A stretch of 64,000 nt of DNA from Georgenia satyanarayanai (GCF_023715365.1 NZ_JAMBNZ010000002.1:248001-312000), one strand, 5' to 3'; shown: positions 7,383 through 20,055, numbered from the stretch's first letter. A program made the numbers and translations. The notes: a model not told the origin generated them from the letters alone.

Positions 7383-8096
7383 TCACGCACCCCGGCGCCG
7401 ACGCCAGCGCGAGGGCGGGGACCACTGCCGCGAACGGACGTAGGACGGGTCGCGCGCGAGCCGCACGCACGGGTACTGGCTCACGCCCGCGGGCAGGTGG
7501 CGGACCGGGTCGAAGCGCAACGGCGGGTCCGGGTCGGGGTGCACCGGCCGGGTGGTCGTGACGAGCCGGCCCGCAGGCTCCCAGGGGCCGCTGGCCCGCG
7601 CCGCGGCGAGCAGCCACGTCCGGGTGGCGGGGCCGGACGCGACCGGCGTGAGACGCAGGAGGAGCGGGCCGGTGGGCGTGCGGACCGGGAGGAGCGTGGT
7701 CATCGGGCAGCGCTCGGTGAGGCGCGGGAGCAGGACGTAGCGCGTGAGGGGACCGACGCCGGTGGTCGACAGGAGCAGGTCCACCGGTCCCGTCGGCTCC
7801 TCCAGGCGCAGGGCCAGGCCGCGGACGTCCGGCAGGGGCGGTGGCAGCCCTGCGGCGCGGGAGACGCGGACGACGCCGCGGTGCTCGCCCGCCTCGTCGA
7901 GGAGAGGGACCTGCCAGGGGCGCTCGACGCCCCAGACCGTGAGGAGCGCCTCGTGGACGGTGCCGCGCGGGTGCAGGGGCTTGCCGCGCCGCAGCCGGCC
8001 GAAGGCCCCGAGCACGACGCCGGCGAGCTGTCCGCCTGCCGCGGCGGCCGCCCGTGCGACGGTGGCGGGGACGGAGCGGGAGACTCGTGGTGCCAT
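7383..8096 (-). CDS. uncharacterised protein with distant similarity to the heme catalase core
   Basis: This 237-residue protein belongs to an actinobacterial family that I know only as hypothetical, sometimes labelled phosphodiesterase. Three segments align by eye with the catalase core: PLHPRGTVHEA (compare the distal-His HxKG motif), VVRVSRAAGLPPPLPDVRGLALRL (compare VRFSTVAG...DPRGFAVKF) and VDLLLSTTG (compare WDLVGNNTP). The proximal Tyr region of true catalases is missing, so catalase activity is not implied. ATG at 8096 was chosen because further in-frame sequence would run into the divergent kinase gene. It is followed after 76 nt by the Mn catalase gene. Confidence 0.7.
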   Translation of the reverse strand: MAPRVSRSVPATVARAAAAAGGQLAGVVLGAFGRLRRGKPLHPRGTVHEALLTVWGVERPWQVPLLDEAGEHRGVVRVSRAAGLPPPLPDVRGLALRLEEPTGPVDLLLSTTGVGPLTRYVLLPRLTERCPMTTLLPVRTPTGPLLLRLTPVASGPATRTWLLAAARASGPWEPAGRLVTTTRPVHPDPDPPLRFDPVRHLPAGVSQYPCVRLARDPSYVRSRQWSPPSRWRRRRGA

Positions 8097-8201
8097 CGGG
8101 CCAGGATCGACGTCGCGGCCGCGACGCGCACCCGGACCGCTCGCCCGCGCCACGCGGAAACGCGTCCCGCGCGGCACCCGGGTGTGGAACGATTCGCGGT
8201 G

Positions 8202-9440
8202 ATGGACCTCAGAGGACGTTTCAGCACGGCAACCGCTCGTGCGGCCTCCCGCCTCGGCCGGGAGCCCGACACGAAGAGGCGCTGGGCCGCGCGCGCCCGC
8301 GTCCTGCTCTACGTCGGCGTCACCTGCCTGCTCGGCTGGGAGCTGTACATCAGTCAAGTCGATGACCTGCCGACGACACTGACGATCGTCCAGGTCACCG
8401 CCGTCCTCGTCCTGTACGGCTTGGCGCGGTGGCCGGTCGTGGCCGCGGCACTGTCCCTCCCGCTGGTCGTCGCAGAGGTGGTCCTCGGTTTCCATCCCTT
8501 CTCCCTGACGATCGTCGCCTCGCTGCTCATTGCCGGCGTGCTCGTCGCGTCCCGACCGCGTCAGATCGGGTACCTCTACGTCCTCGCGGTCGTCGTCCTC
8601 CTCACGGTGGTCGAGCCCACCGACATCCCGCTCGCCGACCTCGTCACGTGGCTGTCGATCTTCCTGCTCCCCTGCGTCATCGGGGAGGCCGTCCGATCGA
8701 TGCTCAAGTCGGTGGACCGGATCCAGCGCACCTCAATGGTGCAGCTGGCCCGCCAGCGTCGTGATCTCGCCCGGGAACTCCATGACACGTCTATCCACGA
8801 CATCACCTCGATCATCATGGCGCTCGAGCGTGCCAAGCTCGCGGGCATCGATGACCCGAAGGTGCTCGAGGAGATCGACCATGCGATAGCCATCGGCCGC
8901 CAGTCCGTCGTCAGCATGCGCGGTGTGCTGAAGATCTTGCGGACCGAGGACAGCAGCAGCCGGCGGCCAGACGCGGAGAACATGCCGGCTGCGATCGCCG
9001 CTGCCGCCCCGACGCTCCAGCGGGCGCTCGACGAAGCCCGTGCCTCCCTGGAACGCGCAGGCCACTCGTTGCAGGTGCACGTCGAGGACCACGTGGACCT
9101 CCCGCTGCCGTTCTCCGTGCGCACCGCACTCGTGCGCGTCATCCAGGAGTGCACGGCGAACATGGTGAAGTACGCCCAACCCGGCGCGCCGTGCACCGTG
9201 ATGATCGAGCGCACTGATGTCGAGACGCGGGCGCTGTTCCTCAACGACGCCCGTGAGGGCGCGGAGGCGGACAGCGCACTCAGCTCGGGCGTGGGCCTTA
9301 TCGGCGTGCGGGAACGAGTCGAGGCGGTCGGAGGCAGCCTGGCCGTACGTCATCATGATGGGAGATGGATCATCCAGGCCTCCATCCCGACGATCAGCTC
9401 CGTGAGCGAAGGACAGGTAGAGCGTGCCGCACAGCACTGA
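8202..9440 (+). CDS. membrane sensor histidine kinase, NarL/DesK-type
   Basis: This 412-residue kinase has about five hydrophobic membrane segments between residues 30 and 160 with little extracellular loop, then a HisKA_3 dimerisation domain with phosphoacceptor His194 in LARELHDTSIHDITSIIM. The C-terminal HATPase domain shows an N box (VRVIQECTANMVKYAQPG) and a G box (SGVGLIGVRERVEAVGG). Such intramembrane-sensing kinases often respond to membrane stress, antibiotics or peptides. The regulator gene overlaps its end by 17 nt. ATG at 8202 was preferred; in-frame GTG codons lie just upstream. It is divergent from the catalase-like gene. Confidence 0.92.
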   Translation: MDLRGRFSTATARAASRLGREPDTKRRWAARARVLLYVGVTCLLGWELYISQVDDLPTTLTIVQVTAVLVLYGLARWPVVAAALSLPLVVAEVVLGFHPFSLTIVASLLIAGVLVASRPRQIGYLYVLAVVVLLTVVEPTDIPLADLVTWLSIFLLPCVIGEAVRSMLKSVDRIQRTSMVQLARQRRDLARELHDTSIHDITSIIMALERAKLAGIDDPKVLEEIDHAIAIGRQSVVSMRGVLKILRTEDSSSRRPDAENMPAAIAAAAPTLQRALDEARASLERAGHSLQVHVEDHVDLPLPFSVRTALVRVIQECTANMVKYAQPGAPCTVMIERTDVETRALFLNDAREGAEADSALSSGVGLIGVRERVEAVGGSLAVRHHDGRWIIQASIPTISSVSEGQVERAAQH

Positions 9441-10110
9441 GGGTGTCGCAGGACCCACCGACAAGGACACGATCCGCGTGCTCCTCGTGGACGACGATCC
9501 CATGGTCCTCACCACGCTCCAGAGCTACGTGGCGACGGCGGACGACATCGACGTCGTCGGCACGGGCGAGGACGGCTCGCAGGTGCGCGACCTCGTCCGT
9601 ACGCACGATCCGGACCTCGTCATCATGGACATCCAGATGCCGGTCATGACAGGCATCGAGGCGACCGTCCAGCTGCGCAAGGAGTTCCCCCAGCTGCGCA
9701 TCGTCCTCCTCACGACCTTCGACGAGGACGAGTTCCTCCTCGAGGCGCTCGACGCCGGCGCGGCCGGGTTCCTCCTCAAGAACACCAGTCCGCAGGACCT
9801 CGTCCAGTCGATCCGCCGCGCCCACCGGGGCAACCGGGTGGTCTCTCCGGGGCCGACCGACCGGCTCATTGACAACTACCTGCTGCGCACCCCCAGCTCC
9901 GCCGAGGCCTCGGACATCGGGCTCTCCTCCCGCGAGCACGAGGTCCTCGAGCTGCTCTGCCGCGGCCGGTCCAACGGCCAGATCGCCGAGGAGCTCTTCG
10001 TCGCGGAGACGACGGTCAAGACACATGTCTCGTCAATCATGCGAAAGATGGGGGTCGGCTCACGGCTCGAGATCGTCGTGTATGCCTACGAGAGGCGCCT
10101 GGTGCGCTGA
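9424..10110 (+). CDS. NarL/LuxR-family response regulator
   Basis: This 228-residue regulator has a receiver domain (IRVLLVDDDPMVLTTLQSY, phosphoacceptor Asp69 in LVIMDIQMPVMTG, Lys in GFLLKNTSP) and a C-terminal LuxR-type helix-turn-helix (LSSREHEVLELLCRGRSNGQIAEELFVAETTVKTHVSSIM). It starts with GTG inside the end of the kinase gene, so the two are translationally coupled and surely act as a pair. The next gene, 128 nt downstream on the same strand, is a small secreted peptide, preceded by an imperfect dyad that could be its binding site. Confidence 0.94.
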   Translation: MPHSTEGVAGPTDKDTIRVLLVDDDPMVLTTLQSYVATADDIDVVGTGEDGSQVRDLVRTHDPDLVIMDIQMPVMTGIEATVQLRKEFPQLRIVLLTTFDEDEFLLEALDAGAAGFLLKNTSPQDLVQSIRRAHRGNRVVSPGPTDRLIDNYLLRTPSSAEASDIGLSSREHEVLELLCRGRSNGQIAEELFVAETTVKTHVSSIMRKMGVGSRLEIVVYAYERRLVR

Positions 10111-10142
10111 TCGGCACTTGACCACAAATCGTCCTCCAGGGG

Positions 10143-10172
10143 GAGTGTCTTCCTACTTTCGAAGGATGACTC
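10143..10172. promoter_or_regulatory. imperfect dyad upstream of the secreted peptide gene
   Basis: GAGT (10143-10146) and TCCT (10151-10154) are mirrored by AGGA (10163-10166) and ACTC (10169-10172) around an 8-bp centre, ACTTTCGA. NarL-type regulators bind short dyads of this kind, so it is a candidate operator for the regulator encoded just before it. No -10/-35 pair with proper spacing was recognised nearby. This is inference from symmetry and position. Confidence 0.3.
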
Positions 10173-10238
10173 TCACGACGTTGGGCGGGGACGATGTGGA
10201 GAACCCTCCACCCCTTTCTCCTGAAGAATGAGGCCCTG

Positions 10239-10457
10239 ATGAAGAGCACCATCGTCCGCACCGCGGCCGTCGCCCTGGCGGTCGTCGGTCTGTCCATGGC
10301 GCCGGCGGCCGCGTCCGTGCCCGGGAGCCACGAGCTTCCCGGTGGCCCGACTCCTGTCGTCACACAGCCCGTCGTCTCCACGCCGGGTGGCGGCGAGATC
10401 ACCCCGCAGGTCTCCTTCTGCACCGCGGTGCCGTGGTGGATCTGGTGCCGCATCTGA
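10239..10457 (+). CDS. small secreted peptide with C-terminal Cys/Trp-rich segment
   Basis: This 72-residue product starts with a clear signal peptide: MKSTIVR, a hydrophobic stretch, and the AxA-type site APAAA|SVPG after residue 25. The mature part is Pro/Gly/Thr-rich and ends in SFCTAVPWWIWCRI, with Cys61 and Cys70 eight residues apart and three tryptophans between them. A disulfide-closed or otherwise crosslinked C-terminal loop is plausible. GAGG at 10230-10233 lies five bases before ATG 10239. It follows a membrane kinase/LuxR regulator pair and ends at a strong hairpin. I recognise no family. It may be a signalling peptide or antimicrobial; no modification or export gene is adjacent. 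Confidence 0.72.
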   Translation: MKSTIVRTAAVALAVVGLSMAPAAASVPGSHELPGGPTPVVTQPVVSTPGGGEITPQVSFCTAVPWWIWCRI

Positions 10458-10471
10458 GTCAGTGACTTCTC

Positions 10472-10510
10472 CATGACCGCGGAGCCGGGAGACCGGTCTC
10501 CGCGGTCATG
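10472..10510 (+). terminator. 13-bp perfect hairpin between the peptide gene and the DUF1353 gene
   Basis: CATGACCGCGGAG at 10472-10484 pairs with CTCCGCGGTCATG at 10498-10510 around a 13-nt loop that itself contains CCGG repeats. It separates the peptide gene from the convergent DUF1353 gene and can act on both. There is only a short pyrimidine run after it. Confidence 0.75.
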
Positions 10511-10526
10511 CTGTCTTCCGGGCCCG

Positions 10527-11384
10527 TCAGTCCACCGACGGCTCTGCACGCACCGGCACCCGGGCCAGCAGCGGTGACCACGTGATCCGCGCCGTCGGTG
10601 CCGTCTCCTCCACGGGGCGCCCGGGGTGGGCCACCGGGCTCTCCCCCAGCTCGACGACGACGCGCACGAGAGTCGTGACGACGATGACGACGATGATCGG
10701 CGCCGCGGCGACGAGCACGAGCGCAGACGCGCCCAGCAGCGGGCCCAGGCTCGCCGGACGCAGCCGCGCACGCCCGTCAGAGCCCTCCTCGACGCTCGTG
10801 ACGACCAGGGCGACGAGAAGCGCCACCAGCGCCGCCACGACGGCCGCCAGCGCGACCGGCGGCGCCGTGAGCAAGCCGCCCAGCGCGAGGACGCCCACCC
10901 CCAGCAGGACGATCCCGAGCACGACGAGCGGGACGACGACCGCTGGGCTGCCGAAGGTCCGCACCCCCGCCCACATGAGCCACTGCCGTACTGGCCCCAC
11001 CCCGGTGAGCCGGAGGGTGGTGCGGAAGAGCGTGTCCGCCTCCCGGCGCAGGCGCCGAGCTCTCGTGGCCCGCGCGGCGCGTGCAGCGGCATAGAGCGTG
11101 TCGTGGAGCACCGCCGGGAGGGTCTGGCGGCCATAGCTCGCGATGACGCCCCACAGGACGGACGGGACGGAGGCGAGGTCGGTGACGAAGCCGGCCGGCA
11201 CGATGTGCTCGACGGCGGCGCGCGACCACGTGGGGCCGGTGGCGTCGCGCTCGTCCGGAGGCAGCCGCGTGTAGCCGAACTCCTCGAGGACCTCGAAACG
11301 GGTGCGCCCGTTCCCAGCCAGCTGGCGCAGGTCCACGGTGGGGCACGTGCGCCACCGTCCCTCGCGCTCCCTCACGAACGGCAT
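10527..11384 (-). CDS. DUF1353 protein with C-terminal membrane segments
   Basis: This 285-residue protein begins with a DUF1353 domain: VPAGFVTDLASVP at about residues 62-74, AVLHDTLYAAA with His94-Asp95, and READTLFRTTL. DUF1353 also occurs in phage-type proteins, where the function is unknown. Unlike compact members, it continues into three hydrophobic segments (about residues 145-165, 175-195 and 215-240) and a polar tail, so it is predicted to be membrane-anchored. ATG at 11384 follows a GGGGGTG purine run. It is divergent from the next unknown membrane protein, and the two may be functionally linked. Confidence 0.75.
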   Translation of the reverse strand: MPFVREREGRWRTCPTVDLRQLAGNGRTRFEVLEEFGYTRLPPDERDATGPTWSRAAVEHIVPAGFVTDLASVPSVLWGVIASYGRQTLPAVLHDTLYAAARAARATRARRLRREADTLFRTTLRLTGVGPVRQWLMWAGVRTFGSPAVVVPLVVLGIVLLGVGVLALGGLLTAPPVALAAVVAALVALLVALVVTSVEEGSDGRARLRPASLGPLLGASALVLVAAAPIIVVIVVTTLVRVVVELGESPVAHPGRPVEETAPTARITWSPLLARVPVRAEPSVD

Positions 11385-11449
11385 GCCCCCACCCCCTTCT
11401 CTCCCGAGGCTACGGCCGGGGACCGACATCCACCCGGGCACGCCGTCGC

Positions 11450-11455
11450 TAGACT
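11450..11455 (+). promoter_or_regulatory. -10 element of the 11463 gene, leaderless arrangement
   Basis: TAGACT is followed by seven bases and then the GTG start at 11463. No ribosome binding site lies between them. Confidence 0.55.
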
Positions 11456-11462
11456 CCCGAGC

Positions 11463-12176
11463 GTGAGCTTCTTCGAGTTCGTCGGCGCCTACTGGTGGCT
11501 CGTGTTCCCGCTCGGGGCGGCCTTCGGTGGCTCGGCGGGCGCCGTCGTCAAGAACGTGCGCAAGTGGGACGAGCGGCGCCGCCGTGACCGGCTCGAGCTG
11601 GCCCGGATCAAGTACGGCGCCCGCGTCGCGGCGGCCGAGCAGGCCACCGCCACACGGACCGAGGTGGAGCGCACGGTGGCCCGGCACGACGCCGTCAACG
11701 CCCGCTGGCTGCGCTACGAGCTCGACGTCGCCGCGCTCATCGACTACCCGCTCATCACCGACATGCGTGAGCCGCTCACCGTCGACTTCCACCGGGCACG
11801 GCGGGACGCCGAGGCCGCGCGGCCCGAGGACCCGGAGCAGCTCCTCACCGAGCCGGCCGACCTCGCCGCCTACCGGGAGGCGGTGCGCCACTACGAGACC
11901 GCCTTCGACCGCGCCGAGCAGGAGGCACGGCGACGGCGCACCTCCGACTTCTCGCCCAGCGAGCAGCAGGCTCTCGTGCGCGCCAAGCGCTTCCTCGCCC
12001 TCGCCGAGGACCCCGCCGCCGGCCAGGCCGAGCGGCAGTCCGCCTACCGTCGCGTCACGCGCGAGCTCGAGGGACTCGTCGTCCTGCCCACGGCCGCCAC
12101 CGACGCCGTCGAGCAGCGGATCGCGGGGGCGCTCGGTGCCCCGCCCGCGACCGGCGGCAGCGCGACCACCGCCTGA
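11463..12176 (+). CDS. uncharacterised membrane-anchored coiled-coil protein
   Basis: This 237-residue protein has one N-terminal hydrophobic segment (VGAYWWLVFPLGAAFGG) followed by a strongly charged, helix-prone cytoplasmic part (KWDERRRRDRLELARIKYG and a long Arg/Glu/Ala-rich stretch to about residue 210). I recognise no catalytic motif. A topology with one helix and a coiled coil suggests a scaffold or adaptor. The GTG start is supported by the -10 element seven bases upstream. It diverges from the DUF1353 gene across 78 bp and is convergent with pyk, with two hairpins between. Confidence 0.7.
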   Translation: MSFFEFVGAYWWLVFPLGAAFGGSAGAVVKNVRKWDERRRRDRLELARIKYGARVAAAEQATATRTEVERTVARHDAVNARWLRYELDVAALIDYPLITDMREPLTVDFHRARRDAEAARPEDPEQLLTEPADLAAYREAVRHYETAFDRAEQEARRRRTSDFSPSEQQALVRAKRFLALAEDPAAGQAERQSAYRRVTRELEGLVVLPTAATDAVEQRIAGALGAPPATGGSATTA

Positions 12177-12211
12177 GCCCGCCCTCCGCGGTCACGCCGG
12201 CGCCGGTGCCC

Positions 12212-12265
12212 CGTCCCACGTCGTCGTGGGACGACTCAGCCCCGCCGGGCGGACCCGGCGGGGCT
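12212..12265. terminator. two adjacent perfect hairpins between convergent genes
   Basis: CGTCCCACG/CGTGGGACG (12212-12220, 12225-12233) closes on TCGT, and AGCCCCGCCGGG/CCCGGCGGGGCT (12238-12249, 12254-12265) closes on CGGA. They lie between the 11463 gene and the end of pyk, so they can terminate both directions. Neither has a clear U-tract. Confidence 0.75.
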
Positions 12266-12291
12266 GTGCGTCAGTCGGTGGCGACCGTCTG

Positions 12292-13716
12292 TCAGTTCGA
12301 GCTGGGCAGCTCGCCGACCTTGTGGACCCGGATGGAGTTCGTGCTGCCGACCTGGCCCGGGGGCATGCCGGCGACGATGACGATGTGGTCGCCGTCCTCA
12401 GCCAGGCCCGAGCTCGTGAGGACCTTGTCCACCTGCGCGACCATCTCGTCGGTGTGGGCGACCTCGGGGACCTCGTAGGTCTGCACGCCCCAGCTCAGCG
12501 CCAAGGTGCTGCGCGTGGCCGAGAGCGGGGTGAAGGCGAGCAGCGGGATCGAGGAGCGCAGGCGCGACATCCGGCGCGCGGAGTCACCGGACTGGGTGAA
12601 GGTCACGAGGTACTTCACGCCGAGCAGCTCGGCGATCTCGGCGGCCGCCTTGGTGATGACACCACCGCGGGTGTGCGGGGTGGTGCCCAGCGGCGCGATC
12701 CGCTCCCCGCCCTCCTCCTCGGTGTGCTCGACGATGCGGGCCATCGTGCGGACGGACTCGATCGCGAACTGGCCGACCGAGGTCTCGCCGGAGAGCATGA
12801 CCGCGTCCGCGCCGTCAAGGATGGCGTTGGCGCAGTCCGAGACCTCGGCGCGGGTGGGGCGGGGGCTGGAGATCATCGAGTCGAGCACCTGGGTGGCGAC
12901 GATGACCGGCTTGGCGTTGCGGCGGGCGAGCTCGACGGCCCGCTTCTGGACGATCGGGACCTCCTCGAGCGGGAGCTCGACGCCCAGGTCACCGCGGGCG
13001 ACCATGATGCCGTCGAAGGCCTTGACGATCTCGGCGAGGTTCTCCACGGCCTGCGGCTTCTCGATCTTGGCGACGACGGGGACGCGGCGTCCCTCCTCGT
13101 CCATGATCGCGTGGACGTCGTCGATGTCCGCGGCGAAGCGGACGAAGGACAGGGCGATGACGTCGGCGCCGAGGCGCAGCGCCCAGCGCAGGTCCTCCTT
13201 GTCCTTCTCCGACAGGGCCGGGACGCTCACGGCGACGCCGGGCAGGTTGAGGCCCTTGTTGTTGGAGACGGGGCCGGCGACCTCGACGCGGGTGACGACG
13301 CGGGGGCCGTCGACCTCGAGGATCCGCACGGCCACGCGGCCGTCGTCGATGAGGATGCGGTCACCGGGGGTGCAGTCACCCGGCAGGCCCGCGTACGTCG
13401 TCGACGCGATCTCCGCGGTGCCCGGGACGTCCTCGGTGGTGATGGTGAAGGTCTGGCCCTCGCTGAGCTCGACCTCCCCCTCGACGAACCGCCCGAGGCG
13501 GATCTTCGGCCCCTGCAGGTCGACGAGGACGGCGACGGCGCGGCCGGAGGCCTGGGCGGCGTCCCGGACGCGGTTGTAGACGACCTCGTGCTCGGCAGCG
13601 GAGCCGTGGCTTCGGTTGATCCGGGCCACGTCCATGCCGGCATCGACGAGCGCCTGAATCTGGTCGGCCGACTCTGTGGCCGGGCCGAGGGTGCACACGA
13701 TCTTTGCTCTACGCAT
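12292..13716 (-). CDS. pyk: pyruvate kinase
   Basis: This 474-residue glycolytic enzyme converts phosphoenolpyruvate and ADP to pyruvate and ATP. The N-terminus MRRAKIVCTLGPA, the MDVARINRSHG motif, the metal site around KIEKPQAVENL, MVARGDLGVELP, and DGADAVMLSGETSVGQF are all present. The usual LNFSHG is INRSHG here, a mild variant. The C-terminal allosteric domain is complete. ATG at 13716 is preferred over an upstream in-frame start because it begins the conserved KIVCTLGPA segment and sits seven bases after a -10 element. It lies downstream of gltD with its own promoter. Confidence 0.96.
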   Translation of the reverse strand: MRRAKIVCTLGPATESADQIQALVDAGMDVARINRSHGSAAEHEVVYNRVRDAAQASGRAVAVLVDLQGPKIRLGRFVEGEVELSEGQTFTITTEDVPGTAEIASTTYAGLPGDCTPGDRILIDDGRVAVRILEVDGPRVVTRVEVAGPVSNNKGLNLPGVAVSVPALSEKDKEDLRWALRLGADVIALSFVRFAADIDDVHAIMDEEGRRVPVVAKIEKPQAVENLAEIVKAFDGIMVARGDLGVELPLEEVPIVQKRAVELARRNAKPVIVATQVLDSMISSPRPTRAEVSDCANAILDGADAVMLSGETSVGQFAIESVRTMARIVEHTEEEGGERIAPLGTTPHTRGGVITKAAAEIAELLGVKYLVTFTQSGDSARRMSRLRSSIPLLAFTPLSATRSTLALSWGVQTYEVPEVAHTDEMVAQVDKVLTSSGLAEDGDHIVIVAGMPPGQVGSTNSIRVHKVGELPSSN

Positions 13717-13723
13717 GGTGACC

Positions 13724-13729
13724 AGCCTA
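13724..13729 (-). promoter_or_regulatory. -10 element of pyk, leaderless arrangement
   Basis: TATAGGCT on the minus strand contains TAGGCT, followed by seven bases and then the ATG at 13716. This is one of the closest matches to consensus in the window. Confidence 0.6.
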
Positions 13730-13787
13730 TAGCCCGACTCGTCCAGGTGAGAGGGACGTTCGCCCGGCGAACATCCCTCCCGGTGGT

Positions 13788-15276
13788 CTAGGCGCCCAGG
13801 CTCGAGATCCCGGCTCCCAGCGGGGCGCTGGACGCCGTCACGGGAACGGGCAGGCCGCTGCCGCCGTCGAGGTACCGGTCCACCGCAGCCGCGCAGGACC
13901 GGCCTTCCGCGATCGCCCACACGATGAGGGACTGGCCGCGGCCGGCGTCACCGGCAACGAAGACGCCGGGCACGGACGTGGCGAACATCTCGTCGTGGAC
14001 GACACGCCCGCGCTCGTCGACGGCCACGCCGAGCTGGTCGGCGAGCCCCCCGCGAGGCACGCCCTCGAAGCCGACGGCGACGAGGACGAGCTGCGCGGGG
14101 ATGAGCCGCTCGGTCCCCTCGACCGGCGTGGTGGAGCGGTCGGCGTGCCGGACGACCTCGACCATCCGGATGTGCGTCACCTGCTCGGGACCGGCGCTGC
14201 CGTCGGAGACGAGCTCGAGGGTGGCGGTGCCGAAGAGACGCTCACCGCCCTCCTCGTGGGAGGTCGAGACCGTGAAGACCCGCGGGTCGGTCGGCCACGG
14301 CTCCCCCGGTGCGCGGTCCTCGCCGCGGCGTACGTTGATGTCGACCTGGGTGACCGAGCGGGCGCCCTGCCGGCGTGCCGTGCCGAAGCAGTCCGAGCCG
14401 GTGTCGCCGCCACCGATGATGACGACGTCCTTGCCGGCCGCCGTCACCTGCTCCGGGACGTCGTCGCCGGCCACGGCCCTGTTGGACTGGACGAGGTAGT
14501 CCATCGCGACGTGGACGCCTCCGAGGTCCCGGCCCGGGACGGGCACCTCGCGCGGGACCGTGGAACCGAGCGCGAGGACGACGGCGTCGTACCGCTCCCG
14601 GAGCTGCTCGCCGGTGACGTCGGTGCCGACGTCCACGCCCGGGCGGAAGATCGTGCCCTCGGCCGCCATCTGCGCCACCCGGCGGTCCACCTGGGCCTTC
14701 TCCATCTTGAAGTCCGGGATGCCGTAGGTGAGCAGGCCGCCGATGCGGTCGTCCCGCTCGAGCACGGCGACCGTGTGGCCGGCGCGCGTGAGCTGCTGAG
14801 CAGCGGCCAGGCCGGCCGGGCCGCTGCCGACGACGGCGACCGTCCGGCCGGTCTGCCGGTCCGGCACCTGGGGCATGACGAGCCCCCGGTCCCAGGCGGT
14901 GTCCGCGATGGACTGCTCGATGTTCTTGATCGTCACCGCGGGCTGGTTGATGCCCAGGACGCACGCGCTCTCGCAGGGCGCCGGGCACAGGCGGCCGGTC
15001 CACTCCGGGAAGTTGTTCGTCGCGTGGAGCCGGCCGATCGCCGCCTCCCAGTCCTCGCGGCGGGTGAGCTCGTTCCACTCCGGGATGAGGTTGCCCAGCG
15101 GGCAGCCGGCGTGGCAGAAGGGCACGCCGCAGTCCATGCAGCGCGTGGCCTGGCGGACGAGCGCGGGCGCGTCCTCCTGCCGCCGCTCGTAGACCTCGCG
15201 GAAGTCGAGGATCCGCACCGGGACGGGGCGGCGGGCGGGCAGCTCGCGCTGCCGGTAGGCGAGGAAACCGCGGGGG

Positions 15277-15284
<8 letters not shown>
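13788..15284 (-). CDS. gltD: glutamate synthase small subunit
   Basis: This 498-residue subunit of NADPH-dependent glutamate synthase passes electrons from NADPH to the large subunit. The N-terminal region has the two cysteine clusters expected for [4Fe-4S] centres ([17 protein letters not shown] and [13 protein letters not shown]). It is followed by the FAD motif [17 protein letters not shown] and the NADPH motif [12 protein letters not shown], and ends with [21 protein letters not shown]. It overlaps the end of gltB by 8 nt, so the pair is translationally coupled. ATG at 15284 matches the family start MADPRGFL. Confidence 0.96.
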
Positions 15285-19848
<4,564 letters not shown>

Positions 19849-19918
19849 GGTGCGTTCCCCTTGCTTCGCGACTGTCTTGATCAGACGTGGGACGCCGATG
19901 ACCCAGCGAGCCAAAACT

Positions 19919-19978
19919 TTACTCCGCAGTGACCTCCGAATGAATGCATTGAGCCCCAACACGTCCGATGTCTTGCAT
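19919..19978 (-). CDS. putative 19-residue leader peptide of gltB
   Basis: On the minus strand GAGGAG lies seven bases before an ATG that opens [19 protein letters not shown] followed by TAA. The stop is 70 nt before the gltB start. The ribosome site is stronger than that of many genes in the window. It has one Cys and two Gln, so a link to nitrogen or amino-acid supply is conceivable but unproven. It lies after the nusB terminator, so it would belong to the gltBD transcript. It could also be chance. Confidence 0.4.
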   Translation of the reverse strand: MQDIGRVGAQCIHSEVTAE

Positions 19979-20055
19979 TTCGGACTCCTCGTGCGTCGAC
20001 CGGAAGCCCCTCGGCCGACGAGGCCCGGAGGGCGTGCGACATCCGGGGACGACGA

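Noticed and set aside
6876-8201. Upstream extension of the histidine kinase frame by 442 codons
   Set aside because: It lies antisense to Mn catalase and the catalase-like gene. Kinase homology and membrane helices begin only after ATG 8202.
10118-10123. TTGACC as a -35 of the secreted peptide gene
   Set aside because: No acceptable -10 lies 16-19 bp downstream.
10239-10457. Calling the peptide a lanthipeptide or lasso-peptide precursor
   Set aside because: It has a Sec-type signal peptide rather than a RiPP leader, and no modification enzyme or dedicated exporter is adjacent.
19939-19952. AATGCATT palindrome in the gltB leader as a nitrogen-regulator site
   Set aside because: It is only 8 bp, overlaps the leader peptide frame, and matches no regulator motif that I could defend.
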